From Erythrobacter aurantius (GTDB lineage: Bacteria; Pseudomonadota; Alphaproteobacteria; Sphingomonadales; Sphingomonadaceae): a stretch of 64,000 nt of DNA. The position numbers and the translations under genes were made by a program. Under the pieces are notes generated by a model, which saw only the letters and a program-made list of their open reading frames with translations, was not told the origin of the DNA and did no database searches. Location: contig NZ_CP090949.1 of the NCBI RefSeq assembly GCF_023823125.1, forward strand, positions 2,008,001 through 2,072,000, read 5' to 3'. Below are positions 1 through 8,913 of the stretch, one piece after another. The first letter of the stretch is position 1. Every line of letters starts with the position of its first letter.

Positions 1-287
1 GTCGAGCGGCTGAAGCCTTCGCCACCGTCATTCCCGGCGCAGGACCATTCGATCACCAGAAACCGGTCGCCACCGCCGCCCTGAAGTTCAGGCGCGCAAC
101 CGGCCAGCTTTTCGACTTCTGAAAGCTCCAGTTCGGGCAGCATCGTCAGGAAATCGGAGTTTTCGCGGATCGTCCCTGAATAGATTGCATTCGCGATTTT
201 CGAAGCGGTCTCCGCGTAGTTTTCCGCAGCCGCCGGCGCTGCGCACAGGCCCATCAATGCCGCGATGATCGCAAGGTTTCTGGCCAT
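1..287 (-). CDS. Secreted hypothetical protein, 3' end cut by window edge
   Basis: An open frame runs from an ATG at 287 to the left edge (95 codons, no stop reached). The first 21 residues (MARNLAIIAALMGLCAAPAAA) form a typical Sec signal peptide with an AxA cleavage site. The visible mature part has two cysteines and acidic residues, and no motif I recognise. It is probably a small periplasmic protein. The gene reads out of the window, so its total length is unknown. A gap of 95 bp separates it from the next minus-strand gene, which is also a small secreted hypothetical, so they may be co-transcribed. Confidence 0.7.
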   Translation of the reverse strand, partial: MARNLAIIAALMGLCAAPAAAENYAETASKIANAIYSGTIRENSDFLTMLPELELSEVEKLAGCAPELQGGGGDRFLVIEWSCAGNDGGEGFSRS

Positions 288-382
288 TGGTTTTGCCCCC
301 CGGCTCAAACTGGCAGATGGGGCAATGATACCGCAAAACCGGAATGCGGCAAACTTGGCCGCAAAGGCTGGAAGATTCTGGC

Positions 383-793
383 TTAACGCGATGCCCGGCG
401 GGTGCAGAGCAGGTCGCTGGCTTCGCCGCCTGGCTTGAGCTTGCGCAACTGGTTGTCTCCCACGCGTTCGAACCGCTCACCCTGCTTGGGCCCCAGGGTA
501 AAGGTCAGATCCTTGCCGCGCAGGATGTAGGTGCCGGTGCCTTGCGCGGTTTCATAGCGGGATGCGGTGAAGATGCGGAATTCCTCCTCCTCTACCACGA
601 CATAGGCATCGCCGCCCGCATCGCCGGGCAGGGCGCATTGATAGCGGCCATGCGGCATGGTGCGCAGCATCCCGCCCGGGGCGGGTTCGGCCTGTGCCGT
701 GCCGCCTTGGGAGTCACTTTGGCCGAACACCGGTCCGGTGGCGGCGATACCGGCAGCAAATGCCGTAAGCAGGATGATGTGCAGGGTCTTCAT
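383..793 (-). CDS. Small secreted hypothetical protein
   Basis: A protein of 136 aa with an N-terminal signal peptide (about residues 1-24, ending ATGPVFG). The mature part contains a short acidic VVEEEEF stretch, a glycine-rich segment and only two cysteines, one near the middle (YQCALPG) and one near the C-terminus (DLLCTRR), which could form a disulfide. No catalytic motif or known domain was recognised. It lies 200 bp from efp on the opposite strand, so the two genes diverge. The function is unknown; the export prediction is the only firm statement. Confidence 0.7.
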   Translation of the reverse strand: MKTLHIILLTAFAAGIAATGPVFGQSDSQGGTAQAEPAPGGMLRTMPHGRYQCALPGDAGGDAYVVVEEEEFRIFTASRYETAQGTGTYILRGKDLTFTLGPKQGERFERVGDNQLRKLKPGGEASDLLCTRRASR

Positions 794-993
794 AAGGTGG
801 GGGTCCTTGTTGCCTTATCCTTTAGCAGCGGGCCGGACTCTTGGCCAATTCGTTAACCAACAAACGCGCAATTGCAGGCCAGCTTTCCACCGCGCTTGCC
901 GTGAACATGCCGAGCGGCTATGGGCGCGCTTTGTTTTTCAGGGCCGCGCGCAAACCACATCCCGCGCGCCCATCTACCAGCAAAGAGAAACCC

Positions 994-1557
994 ATGAAGA
1001 TCAGCGGCGTCGACATTCGTCCGGGCAACATCATCGAATACGAAGGCGGCATCTGGAAAGTTGCCAAGATCCAGCACACCCAGCCGGGCAAGGGCGGTGC
1101 CTATATGCAGGTCGAAATGAAGAACCTGCAGGACGGCCGCAAGACCAACGTCCGCTTCCGCAGCGCCGACACGGTCGAGAAAGTGCGGCTCGACACCAAG
1201 GAATTCCAGTTCCTCTATGAAGACGGCGAAATGCTCGTGTTCATGGACAACGACACTTACGAGCAGATCAACCTGCCGGGCGACCTGCTGGGCGATGCGC
1301 GCCCCTTCCTTCAGGACGGGATGCAGGTGAAGCTGGAACTGTGGGAAGAAAAGCCGATCTCGATCGAACTGCCCGCGCAGATCGAAGCCACCATCGTCGA
1401 AGCCGACGCCGTGGTGAAGGGCCAGACCGCGTCCTCCAGCTACAAGCCCGCCGTGCTCGACAATGGCGTGCGCATCATGGTGCCGCCGCACATCGAAAGC
1501 GGCACGCGCATCGTGGTTGACGTGTACGAGCAGTCCTACGTCGGGAAGGCTGGCTAA
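994..1557 (+). CDS. efp: Elongation factor P
   Basis: EF-P binds ribosomes stalled at polyproline stretches and promotes peptide-bond formation. The 187-aa length fits the family. The N-terminal KOW-like domain starts [11 protein letters not shown] and carries the conserved loop PGKGGAY with Lys33, the position modified in many bacteria; no modification enzyme is encoded nearby. The C-terminal OB domain has the family signature with [17 protein letters not shown]. The start at 994 was chosen over an upstream in-frame codon at 841 because it gives the canonical N-terminus and has AAAGAGAAA just upstream. The suhB-like gene follows 5 bp downstream, so they form a two-gene operon. Confidence 0.97.
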   Translation: MKISGVDIRPGNIIEYEGGIWKVAKIQHTQPGKGGAYMQVEMKNLQDGRKTNVRFRSADTVEKVRLDTKEFQFLYEDGEMLVFMDNDTYEQINLPGDLLGDARPFLQDGMQVKLELWEEKPISIELPAQIEATIVEADAVVKGQTASSSYKPAVLDNGVRIMVPPHIESGTRIVVDVYEQSYVGKAG

Positions 1558-1562
1558 ATCCC

Positions 1563-2381
1563 ATGTCGATGTTTTCAGGCCTGATCCGCGTAATGGAGCG
1601 CGCCGCGCGCAAGGCGGGCGGGCGGCTCCGGCGCGACTTCGGCGAGGTCGAGCACCTGCAGGTGAGCCGCAAGGGCCCTGCCGATTTCGTCTCCAAGGCC
1701 GACATGCGGGCCGAACGCGCGATTTATGACGAACTGCTCCACGCACGGCCCGACTGGGGCTTCGTGATGGAGGAAGCCGGGGTTATCGAAGGTGACCCGA
1801 ACAAACCGCGCTGGATCGTCGATCCGCTCGATGGCACCAGCAACTTCCTCCACGGCATCCCGCATTTCGCGATCAGCATCGCGGTGCAGGAACCGCGTCT
1901 GGACGGGAAGGGCTGGGGCGAAGTCACCGCCGCCGTTATCTACCACCCGATCGAGGACGCGACCTACTGGGCCGAAAAGACCCGTGGCGCCTGGCTTCAG
2001 GATGCGCGCCTGCGCGTCTCGGCACGGCGCACGCTTGACGATGCGCTGATCGCGACGGGCATTCCGTTTTCGGGCCATGGCGACTTTGCCGAATGGAGCC
2101 GTATCTTCGGAGCTATTGGGCCCGAAGTCGCCGGAATCCGCCGCTTCGGTGCGGCCTCGCTCGATCTCGCCTATGTCGCACAAGGGCGCTTTGACGGGTT
2201 CTGGGAAAGCGGGCTCAACGATTGGGAGACCGCCGCCGGATGCCTGCTGGTGCGCGAGGCGGGCGGATTTGTCAGCGATTATCGCGGACGCTCGGCCCCG
2301 ATCCATTCGGCGCAGATCCTCGCGGCAAACGATGCCTTGCATTCGAAGCTGCATAAACTGTTGGCCAACAGCTTGAAGTAA
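1563..2381 (+). CDS. suhB: Inositol monophosphatase family protein (SuhB-like)
   Basis: A 272-aa member of the Mg2+-dependent, Li+-sensitive phosphatase family. The metal-binding motif WIVDPLDGTSNF and the upstream acidic pair in VMEEAG are present. The C-terminal metal site usually reads WDxAA; here it is NDWETAAG, so Glu replaces the family Asp at the second position. Family members dephosphorylate inositol-1-phosphate, and SuhB also joins rRNA antitermination complexes in E. coli. The substrate here is not determinable from sequence. It follows efp by 5 bp and precedes tRNA-Leu by 41 bp. Confidence 0.9.
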   Translation: MSMFSGLIRVMERAARKAGGRLRRDFGEVEHLQVSRKGPADFVSKADMRAERAIYDELLHARPDWGFVMEEAGVIEGDPNKPRWIVDPLDGTSNFLHGIPHFAISIAVQEPRLDGKGWGEVTAAVIYHPIEDATYWAEKTRGAWLQDARLRVSARRTLDDALIATGIPFSGHGDFAEWSRIFGAIGPEVAGIRRFGAASLDLAYVAQGRFDGFWESGLNDWETAAGCLLVREAGGFVSDYRGRSAPIHSAQILAANDALHSKLHKLLANSLK

Positions 2382-2422
2382 TTCGCGCGGAAGGCTAACA
2401 GCCCGCTTCGCGCACAGGCTGT

Positions 2423-2507
2423 GCCCCTGTGGTGGAATTGGTAGACGCGCTCGACTCAAAATCGAGTTCCTTACGGAGTGCCCGTTCGAGTCGGGCCAGG
2501 GGCACCA
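2423..2507 (+). tRNA. tRNA-Leu (anticodon CAA)
   Basis: The 85-nt class II tRNA starts GCCCCTG and ends CAGGGGC plus discriminator A and an encoded CCA. The anticodon stem CTCGA/TCGAG encloses the loop CTCAAAA, with anticodon CAA at 2457-2459, which reads UUG. A variable arm and the T-loop GTTCGAGTC follow. Confidence 0.95.
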
Positions 2508-2535
2508 TCCTTCTCGGTCTTCGCCGGAGCATCTC

Positions 2536-3330
2536 GTGGAAACTCCCTTCGAAACCGGGCCTCAGCGATACCAGCCTCCGCAAGATTACGTTTACGCCCG
2601 CGATCCCAAGCTGCGCTTCGATCAGCGCCGCCTTGCCCGCGTTGTCGGCATTATCGCGCTGGGAATGCCCGTGGTGCTGGGGCTGGGCGGGATGCTGCTG
2701 GGCCGGTTCCGCACCGCGCTTTCGGGCTATTATTACGAAGCCATCGTCCTCGGCGATTTCTTTGTCGGCTGCCTGATCGCGATCGGCGCGCTGTTGATGG
2801 CCTATCGCGGATGGACGCCCAAGGTCGCGCAGCTAGCCACCATTGCCGGGCTTGCCTCCTTCGTTGTCGCCTTCGTTCCGATGTACGGATGGTTCACGGC
2901 TTGCGAGCAATTGGCCGCTGACGGCAGCTGCGCCGTGCAGACCGCGCGGTATCCGGTCGCGGGATACTGGATCCACGCAGGCGCCGCCGGATTGCTGTTC
3001 GCTATCCTCGCGTTCTTCTGCATGTTCGTCTTCACCAAAATCCCGGTCGACGAAAACACCGGCGCCATCGAACCCACTCCGGCAAAGCGCCGCCGCAATC
3101 TCATCTATCGCACATCCGGCATCGTCATCGCTGGTGGAGCGATTTCCATCGGCGTGGGCGACCTGATCTTCGGTGACTGGTGGAACGCACGCAACATGAC
3201 GTTCTGGATGGAGGCGCTGATCCTGGCCGCATTCGGCACCTCGTGGCTGACGCAAGGCCGTGTTTTCGCACCGCTATCCGATCCGCGTGACCGGGCCGAC
3301 GCGGCCATCGCGAAAGAGCATAAGCGCTAA
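2536..3330 (+). CDS. Multi-pass membrane protein of unknown function
   Basis: A 264-aa protein with about six hydrophobic segments (roughly residues 36-58, 72-90, 97-117, 143-167, 190-212 and 222-240). The start is a GTG preceded by GGAG six bases upstream, 28 bp after tRNA-Leu. A striking motif ALSGYYYEAIVLGDFF sits between the first two membrane segments, and two cysteines lie in an extracytoplasmic loop (FTACEQ...GSCAV) that could be disulfide-linked. No transporter or enzyme family was recognised. The C-terminus is charged and probably cytoplasmic. Confidence 0.8.
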   Translation: METPFETGPQRYQPPQDYVYARDPKLRFDQRRLARVVGIIALGMPVVLGLGGMLLGRFRTALSGYYYEAIVLGDFFVGCLIAIGALLMAYRGWTPKVAQLATIAGLASFVVAFVPMYGWFTACEQLAADGSCAVQTARYPVAGYWIHAGAAGLLFAILAFFCMFVFTKIPVDENTGAIEPTPAKRRRNLIYRTSGIVIAGGAISIGVGDLIFGDWWNARNMTFWMEALILAAFGTSWLTQGRVFAPLSDPRDRADAAIAKEHKR

Positions 3331-3380
3331 ACCACTTGCCAATCGCGCATTGAATTGAGACATCTTGGCTCGCGGATCAC

Positions 3381-5180
3381 ATGCTAGAGCTTCCATCATA
3401 TCACGCCATGGCGGCAATGGCGGTTACCGTGGCGATGTTCGTGGCCTTTGCCCGCGGCACGCTTTCGGTAGAGATCGTCTCGCTGCTGACGATCGCGGTG
3501 ATCGCCGTCGGCCTGTATTTCTTCCCGCTGGACGGCACCAGTCCGACTGACGGGCTGGCGCTCGCATTCGGCGGTTTCGGCCATTACGCGCTGATCACCA
3601 TTTGCGCGCTGATGATCATGGGGCGGGGGCTGGTCGTCACCGGCGCGCTCGAACCGGCGGCGCGGTTTCTGGAAGGCGTGTTCAAGATCAACCTGCAACT
3701 GGGCCTGCTGGTGTCGCTGCTGATCGCGTTCTTCCTGTCGATGGGGGTCAACGATACGCCGGTGCTGGTGCTGTTGTTGCCGATATTCGTATCGCTCGCC
3801 GCGAAAGGGGCTATGCCTGCGTCCAAGACGCTGATCCCGCTGAACGCGGCGGTGCTGATCGGCGGCATGGCCACCACCATCGGTACCTCCACCAATATCC
3901 TTGTCACATCCATCGCGGTTGATCTGGGCCAGCCGCAGATGAGCGTGTTCCATTACACCCCGATTGTGCTGCTCGCATCGCTGATCGCGCTGCCGTATCT
4001 GTGGCTGGTGATGCCGCGCCTGCTGGGCGACAACAGCGTCGAGGACGATCACGGCACCCGCCTGTTCCACACCCGTTTGCGCGTCGGTACGGACAGCATT
4101 CTGGCCGGGGTTACGCTGGACGCAATCCGCGACAAGCTGCCGCGCAACATCACCTTTCACAATCCGCCGCCAGGTGAATTGCAACCGCAGCAAAGGCTCG
4201 ACATTTCGGGCACGCATGACGCGCTGGAAGAAGCGACGCGGGTACTGCGCGGCGAACTGGCGCCCAGCTGGGTGCTGGACAGGATCAAGCGCGTGGCATC
4301 GGCCAATCGCGAGGATGTGACGGTAATGGAAATGACCGTCACGGCGGATTCGCGGCTGATTTCGCGCACGCTGCCGACTTCTGGGATTGCCGATCTCTAC
4401 AGCGTGGCGGTGCTGGGTATCCACCGGCCCGACCGGGTTCTGGGCGAGCGTGATCGTTATTCCGAAGGCGGCGACCTGCGCATCGCCGAAGGCGACGTGC
4501 TGCTGGTGATGGGGCTTTCCGCCGATCTGCAAAGCTTTGCCCGCAACGACAGCCTGCTGATGCTTGAAGGGGCGCGTGAATTGCCGCGCCGTTCCAAGGC
4601 AGCTCTGTCCGCGATCATCATGGGCGGGTCGATCGCGCTTGCGTCTTTCGGGTTCCTGCCCATTGCCATTGCCGCGCTGGTCGGCGCGATTTTGATGTTT
4701 GTCACCGGCTGCGTGAAGTTTGACCGTGTGGGCCGCGCGCTTTCGGCCAAGGTGATCGTGCTGGTCGCGGCCAGCATCGCTGTGGGCCGTATTATCCTTG
4801 AAAGCGGGGCGGCGGAATGGCTTGGCGGCACTTTGTCCATCGGGCTTGCCTATCTGCCCCCGGCGCTGGTGCTGGCGGCGATCATGCTGTTCGTGACGCT
4901 GCTGACCAATTTCGCCTCCAACGCCACCGCCGCGACAGTGGGGACGCCGATTGCCTTCAGCATCGCGACCCAGCTGGGCCTGCCGCCTGAGCCGCTGATC
5001 CTTGCCGTGCTGTTCGGTTGCAACCTGTGTTACGCCACCCCGATTGCGTATCAGACCAACATGCTGATCATGTCCGAAGGCAGTTATGAATTCGGCGATT
5101 ACATCCGCACCGGGGTTCCGCTGGTGGCGTTGATGGTGACGACGCTCTCCGTCCTGCTGGTGATCTGGTACGGGCTTTGA
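3381..5180 (+). CDS. SLC13/DASS-type anion permease with RCK-C (TrkA-C) domains
   Basis: A 599-aa inner-membrane permease. Membrane halves (about residues 1-190 and 400-599) flank a cytoplasmic region with RCK-C/TrkA-C-like sequence, the usual plan for bacterial members of this divalent-anion:Na+ family. Signature loops are MGVNDTPVLVLLLP and TTIGTSTNILVTS in the first half and TNFASNATAATVGTPIAFS in the second. Such proteins carry sulfate, dicarboxylates or similar anions; the substrate cannot be read off. The start at 3381 lacks a strong ribosome-binding site, and an in-frame ATG at 3408 is an alternative. Repeat copy A begins one base after the stop codon. Confidence 0.9.
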   Translation: MLELPSYHAMAAMAVTVAMFVAFARGTLSVEIVSLLTIAVIAVGLYFFPLDGTSPTDGLALAFGGFGHYALITICALMIMGRGLVVTGALEPAARFLEGVFKINLQLGLLVSLLIAFFLSMGVNDTPVLVLLLPIFVSLAAKGAMPASKTLIPLNAAVLIGGMATTIGTSTNILVTSIAVDLGQPQMSVFHYTPIVLLASLIALPYLWLVMPRLLGDNSVEDDHGTRLFHTRLRVGTDSILAGVTLDAIRDKLPRNITFHNPPPGELQPQQRLDISGTHDALEEATRVLRGELAPSWVLDRIKRVASANREDVTVMEMTVTADSRLISRTLPTSGIADLYSVAVLGIHRPDRVLGERDRYSEGGDLRIAEGDVLLVMGLSADLQSFARNDSLLMLEGARELPRRSKAALSAIIMGGSIALASFGFLPIAIAALVGAILMFVTGCVKFDRVGRALSAKVIVLVAASIAVGRIILESGAAEWLGGTLSIGLAYLPPALVLAAIMLFVTLLTNFASNATAATVGTPIAFSIATQLGLPPEPLILAVLFGCNLCYATPIAYQTNMLIMSEGSYEFGDYIRTGVPLVALMVTTLSVLLVIWYGL

Positions 5181-5181
5181 A

Positions 5182-5475
5182 TTTTCCTACTTGGCCAGCG
5201 CGTGCGAAAAGGCGCGCATGGCCTCCATATTTCCTTATCTGAAGCGCGCATCACGGCAATCCCGGCCGGACGGCATGCGGTGGCGGGCGGGTGACACTTT
5301 CGCCCTCGAAAGACGACATTCTGGACACGCAAAAAGTGACACTTTGGCCGGAAGGGGTGACACTTCGCTCCGTTCAGTTGACACTTTGCGCGCCAAGGTG
5401 ACAGTTTGCCGCGCGAAGAATGACAGTTCGCCCTTTTTCTTCTGGACCGTGTTCCACATGTTCCAGCCTGTAGGG
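5182..5475 (+). repeat. Composite repeat element, copy A (head, 7-unit array, tail)
   Basis: This fills the 312-bp gap between the SLC13 and M20 genes. A head TTTTCCTACT (5182-5191) starts one base after the preceding stop codon. An array of seven GTGACACTTT-like units follows, with the T of each TGACA-like core at 5292, 5314, 5337, 5358, 5379, 5399 and 5421 (steps 22, 23, 21, 21, 20, 22). The tail GGACCGTGTTCCACATG runs into a second GTTCCA and then CCTGTAGGG, ending at 5475. The tail ends 17 bp before the start codon of the M20 gene. Copy B at 39589-39830 on the minus strand has the same order and nearly the same steps. Confidence 0.8.
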
Positions 5476-5492
5476 TTTGGAGAGAGACAAGA

Positions 5493-6848
5493 ATGCTAAA
5501 ACAGATGCTTTGCCTGGGTGCCGCAATGACGGTGCTGGCCGCGACTCCGGCGCATGCCGATGCGCATAGGGAGGCTGGCGGGGACGGCCTGCGGGCCGCA
5601 GTGATGGAAGACATGCCCGGCCTGATCGAGCTGTATCAGGATCTGCACGCCAATCCCGAACTGAGCTTTCAGGAATTCGAAACGGCGGCCAAGCTGGCGA
5701 CGCGGATGCGCGCACTCGGCTTTGAAGTGACCGAGGGCGTGGGCAAGACCGGCGTTGTCGCGGTGATGCGCAACGGTGACGGTCCCACGGTAATGCTGCG
5801 CGCCGACATGGACGGGCTGCCGGTGATCGAACAGACCGGGCTGCCCTATGCGTCGAAGCGGACGGCGGTGCCGGCGACGGGAGTGGAAACCGGGGTGATG
5901 CACGCCTGCGGGCATGACACGCACATGGCCGCGTGGATCGGCGCGGCGCAATTGCTGGCAGAGCGCAAGGACGAATGGTCGGGCACGCTGGTGATGATCC
6001 TGCAACCGGCAGAGGAGATCGGTGAGGGCGCGCTGGCGATGCTGCAGGACGGCCTTTACGAGCGGTTTCCCAAGCCTGACTATGTGCTCGCCTTCCACGA
6101 TGCAGCGGGCGCACCGGCGGGCTTCATCGGCTATTCGAAAGGTTATGCGCTGGCCAATGTCGACAGCGTCGACGTGGTCATCCCGGGCATTGGCGGACAC
6201 GGTGCTTATCCGCACACTACGAAGGACCCGGTGGTGATCGGGTCGAGCATCGTCATGCGCTTGCAGACGCTGGTGAGCCGCGAGATCGACCCGCTCGATT
6301 CGGCGGTGGTGACGGTGGGCAGCTTCCAGGCCGGGTCAAAGCACAACATCATCAGCGACGAGGCACGGCTGCAGATCACCGTGCGCAGCTATTCCGACGA
6401 AACGCGAGCGCATCTGCTCGAAGGGATCGCGCGGATCGCTCGGGGCGAGGCGATTGCTGCCGGAATGCCCGAGGACAAGCTGCCCGTGGTGACGGTGCAG
6501 GACCCATACACCCCTTCGACCTACAACACGCCCGAGTTCACCGAACAGGTGATGGCGGGATTGCAGGATCGCTTTGCCGGACGCATCCGCGAGGTGCCGA
6601 GCGTGATGGGGGGTGAGGACTTCGGCCAGTTCTATCGCGCCGATCCGGAGAATTTGGAATCGCTCATCTTCTGGGTAGGCGGCGTGCCGATGGCGGAATG
6701 GGAAGCCTCGCAGCGCGGCGAGGTGGAACTGCCTTCGCTGCATTCGCCGTTCTGGGCGCCGGACGCTCCGGTGGTGATTGCGACCGCGACAGAGGCGCTT
6801 GCTGCGGCGACGCTTGACCTGATGCCAAAGGACGGGGCCGGGGGTTAG
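5493..6848 (+). CDS. Secreted M20-family amidohydrolase/peptidase
   Basis: A 451-aa zinc-dependent amidohydrolase of the M20 (IAA-Leu/hippurate/N-acyl-amino-acid hydrolase) family. A signal peptide (about residues 1-22, ending TPAHA) indicates export to the periplasm. The N-terminal half carries the metal-binding motif HACGHDTHMAAW and the catalytic EE in LQPAEEIGEG; the dimerisation lid lies in the middle (GGHGAYPHTTKDP), and the last ligand region is MGGEDFGQF. The substrate is probably an N-acylated amino acid or similar. The repeat tail directly precedes its start, so the array lies in its promoter or 5' leader. Confidence 0.92.
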   Translation: MLKQMLCLGAAMTVLAATPAHADAHREAGGDGLRAAVMEDMPGLIELYQDLHANPELSFQEFETAAKLATRMRALGFEVTEGVGKTGVVAVMRNGDGPTVMLRADMDGLPVIEQTGLPYASKRTAVPATGVETGVMHACGHDTHMAAWIGAAQLLAERKDEWSGTLVMILQPAEEIGEGALAMLQDGLYERFPKPDYVLAFHDAAGAPAGFIGYSKGYALANVDSVDVVIPGIGGHGAYPHTTKDPVVIGSSIVMRLQTLVSREIDPLDSAVVTVGSFQAGSKHNIISDEARLQITVRSYSDETRAHLLEGIARIARGEAIAAGMPEDKLPVVTVQDPYTPSTYNTPEFTEQVMAGLQDRFAGRIREVPSVMGGEDFGQFYRADPENLESLIFWVGGVPMAEWEASQRGEVELPSLHSPFWAPDAPVVIATATEALAAATLDLMPKDGAGG

Positions 6849-6857
6849 GCAAAATCA

Positions 6858-6899
6858 ACGGCCGCCGAATGCAGGGCAAGCCCGGCAATCGACGGCCGT
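6858..6899. terminator. Inverted repeat between convergent genes, possible terminator
   Basis: ACGGCCG (6858-6864) pairs with CGGCCGT (6893-6899) across a 28-nt loop. Read on the minus strand, it is followed by TGATTTTG, a weak T-run. It lies between the M20 gene and the convergent 61-aa gene. The long loop makes the call tentative. Confidence 0.3.
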
Positions 6900-6933
6900 A
6901 TTCTCCTCCCCAGGAGAACTGGTGTGCGCAGCG

Positions 6934-7119
6934 TTACTCGGCGCTTGGCACGTAGGTGCCGAGCCGGTGGTGCAACGCGTTGATCTTGGCGAGCTCTTCG
7001 CGATCCTCGGTGTTGCGGGCGTGGCTTTCCAGCGCACGGCGCAGCAGCTTCATGTCGGCTGTCGAAAGCAGCGCACGGGCGCGCGAAGGTTCACGGTTCG
7101 GGGTGTCGGTATCGCTCAT
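6934..7119 (-). CDS. Small hypothetical protein downstream of aceA
   Basis: The open frame could start at 7194, but the ATG at 7119 has GGAGAGAGACC just upstream and gives a 61-aa product beginning MSDTDTPNREP. The rest is charged and predicted alpha-helical, with a basic middle (MKLLRRALESHARN) and no signal peptide or membrane segment. It sits 118 bp downstream of aceA on the same strand, separated by a strong hairpin at 7190-7218, so it is likely a low-level distal gene of the aceA transcript. Function unknown. Confidence 0.65.
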   Translation of the reverse strand: MSDTDTPNREPSRARALLSTADMKLLRRALESHARNTEDREELAKINALHHRLGTYVPSAE

Positions 7120-7189
7120 GGTCTCTCTCCGAAGGTCCGATGGGGACGGGATGGTGATGACACCGCTAATGGCGGGATGGATCGGTTCC

Positions 7190-7218
7190 CGCAAGGCCAG
7201 TGTTTGACTGACCTTGCG
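7190..7218 (-). other. Intercistronic hairpin after aceA
   Basis: On the minus strand an 11-bp stem with one G-U pair (CGCAAGGTCAG / CTGGCCTTGCG, loop of 7 nt) lies 19 bp past the aceA stop. No T-run follows, so it is more likely an RNA-stabilising or partial-attenuation hairpin separating aceA from the small downstream gene than an intrinsic terminator. Confidence 0.6.
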
Positions 7219-7237
7219 AGCCCCCTCTCCAGCTCGA

Positions 7238-8836
7238 TCAGGCGGCAGCGAACTGGTTCATGGTGTTGTCCTTGCCACCCGCTTTCAGCGCGGCTTCACC
7301 GGCGAAGTACTCCTTGTGATCATCGCCGATGTCGCTGCCGGCCATGTTCTGGTGCTTCACGCAGGCGATACCCTGACGGATCTCTTCGCGCTGGACGTTC
7401 TTGACGTAGCCGAGCATCGCCTGCTCGCCGAAGTACTCGCGAGCGAGGTTGTCGGTGCTGAGCGCGGCGGTGTGATACGTCGGCAGCGTGATGAGGTGGT
7501 GGAAGATGCCGGCCCGTGCCGCAGCATCGCGCTGGAAGGTGCGGATGCGCTCGTCTGCTTCGGCGGCCAGTTCCGTGGCGTCGTAATCGATGCTCATCAG
7601 GCCTGCGCGATCATAGGCGGACACGTCCTTGCCCGCTTCGGCCCATGCATCATAGACCTGCTGGCGGAAGTTGAGCGTCCAGTTGAAGCTCGGCGAGTTG
7701 TTGTAGACGAGCTTGGCATTGGGAACGACTTCGCGGATGCGATCGACCATGCCGGCGATCTGTTCAACGTGGGGCTTTTCGGTTTCGATCCACAGCAGGT
7801 CGGCACCATTCTGCAGCGAGGTGATGCAGTCGAGCACGCAGCGGTCTTCGCCGGTTCCGGCGCGGAACTGGTAGAGGTTCGACGGGAGACGCTTTGGTGC
7901 CATCAGCTTGCCATCGCGGCTGATGAAGACCTGGCCGTTGGTGATGTTGGCGGGATCGACTTCCTCACAATCAAGGAAGGCGTTGTACTGGTCACCCAGA
8001 TCGCCCGGCTCTTTCGAGAAAGCGATCTGCTTGGTCAGGCCAGCGCCCAGCGAGTCGGTGCGGGCGACGATGATGCCGTCTTCCACACCCATCTCGAGGA
8101 AAGCGTGACGGATCGCACGGATCTTCTGGAGGAAGTCCTCGTGCGGCACGGTGACCTTGCCGTCCTGGTGGCCGCACTGCTTTTCGTCCGAGACCTGGTT
8201 CTCGATCTGGAGCGCGCATGCACCCGCTTCGATCATCTTCTTGGCGAGCAGATAGGTCGCCTCGGCATTGCCGAAGCCTGCGTCGATGTCGGCGATGATC
8301 GGAACGACGTGGGTTTCATAGTTGTCGATGCGGTTCTGGATGTCCTTTGCCCGCACTTCGTCACCCGCTTCACGCGCGGCATCGAGATCGCGGAACAGCA
8401 TGCCCAGCTCGCGAGCGTCGGCTTGCTTGAGGAAGGTGTAGAGTTCCTCGATCAGTGCCGGGACGCTGGTCTTTTCATGCATCGACTGGTCGGGCAGGGG
8501 ACCAAATTCGCTGCGCAGGGCGGCAACCATCCAGCCCGAGAGATAGAGGTAGCGCTGCTTGGTGCTGCCGAAATGCTTCTTGATCGCGATCATCTTTTGC
8601 TGCGCGATGAAGCCGTGCCAGCAGCCGAGAGACTGGGTGTAGGCGGCAGGATCGGCGTCATAGGCGGCCATGTCGGCGCGCATGATCTTGGCGGTGTACT
8701 TCGCAATGTCGAGCCCGGTCGGGAAACGGTTCTGGATCGCCATGCGAGCGGTCGATTCAGCGTCGATCGCGCCCCAGCTCGGGCCGTTCGCATTGATGAC
8801 AGCCTGCATTTGGGCGATGGTGGTCTGGTAAGTCAT
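7238..8836 (-). CDS. aceA: Isocitrate lyase, long (about 530-aa) form
   Basis: Isocitrate lyase cleaves isocitrate to glyoxylate and succinate, the first step of the glyoxylate bypass, in the cytoplasm. The product is 532 aa, matching the longer Pseudomonas-type class rather than the 430-aa E. coli form. The catalytic cysteine loop reads KQCGHQDGK, where the short form has KKCGH, and the Mg2+/substrate region DIDAGFGNAEATY is intact. A good GGAGAAC lies 5 bp before the ATG. No malate synthase gene is in the window. The divergent XRE-type gene at 8993 is the likely regulator, as for RamB-like proteins in other bacteria. Confidence 0.96.
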   Translation of the reverse strand: MTYQTTIAQMQAVINANGPSWGAIDAESTARMAIQNRFPTGLDIAKYTAKIMRADMAAYDADPAAYTQSLGCWHGFIAQQKMIAIKKHFGSTKQRYLYLSGWMVAALRSEFGPLPDQSMHEKTSVPALIEELYTFLKQADARELGMLFRDLDAAREAGDEVRAKDIQNRIDNYETHVVPIIADIDAGFGNAEATYLLAKKMIEAGACALQIENQVSDEKQCGHQDGKVTVPHEDFLQKIRAIRHAFLEMGVEDGIIVARTDSLGAGLTKQIAFSKEPGDLGDQYNAFLDCEEVDPANITNGQVFISRDGKLMAPKRLPSNLYQFRAGTGEDRCVLDCITSLQNGADLLWIETEKPHVEQIAGMVDRIREVVPNAKLVYNNSPSFNWTLNFRQQVYDAWAEAGKDVSAYDRAGLMSIDYDATELAAEADERIRTFQRDAAARAGIFHHLITLPTYHTAALSTDNLAREYFGEQAMLGYVKNVQREEIRQGIACVKHQNMAGSDIGDDHKEYFAGEAALKAGGKDNTMNQFAAA

Positions 8837-8913
8837 GGCGTTCTCCTGTGTGAGAGAGGTGAGGAGGAGTTGATGCCCCCTCTTGCCGTGCTGCAGCGCA
8901 GCGCAACAGGAAA

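Noticed and set aside
5291..5425. Could the 21-bp array be a CRISPR?
   Set aside because: The units are only about 10 bp and degenerate, the intervals between them are about 11 bp, and there are no cas genes; it does not have repeat-spacer architecture.
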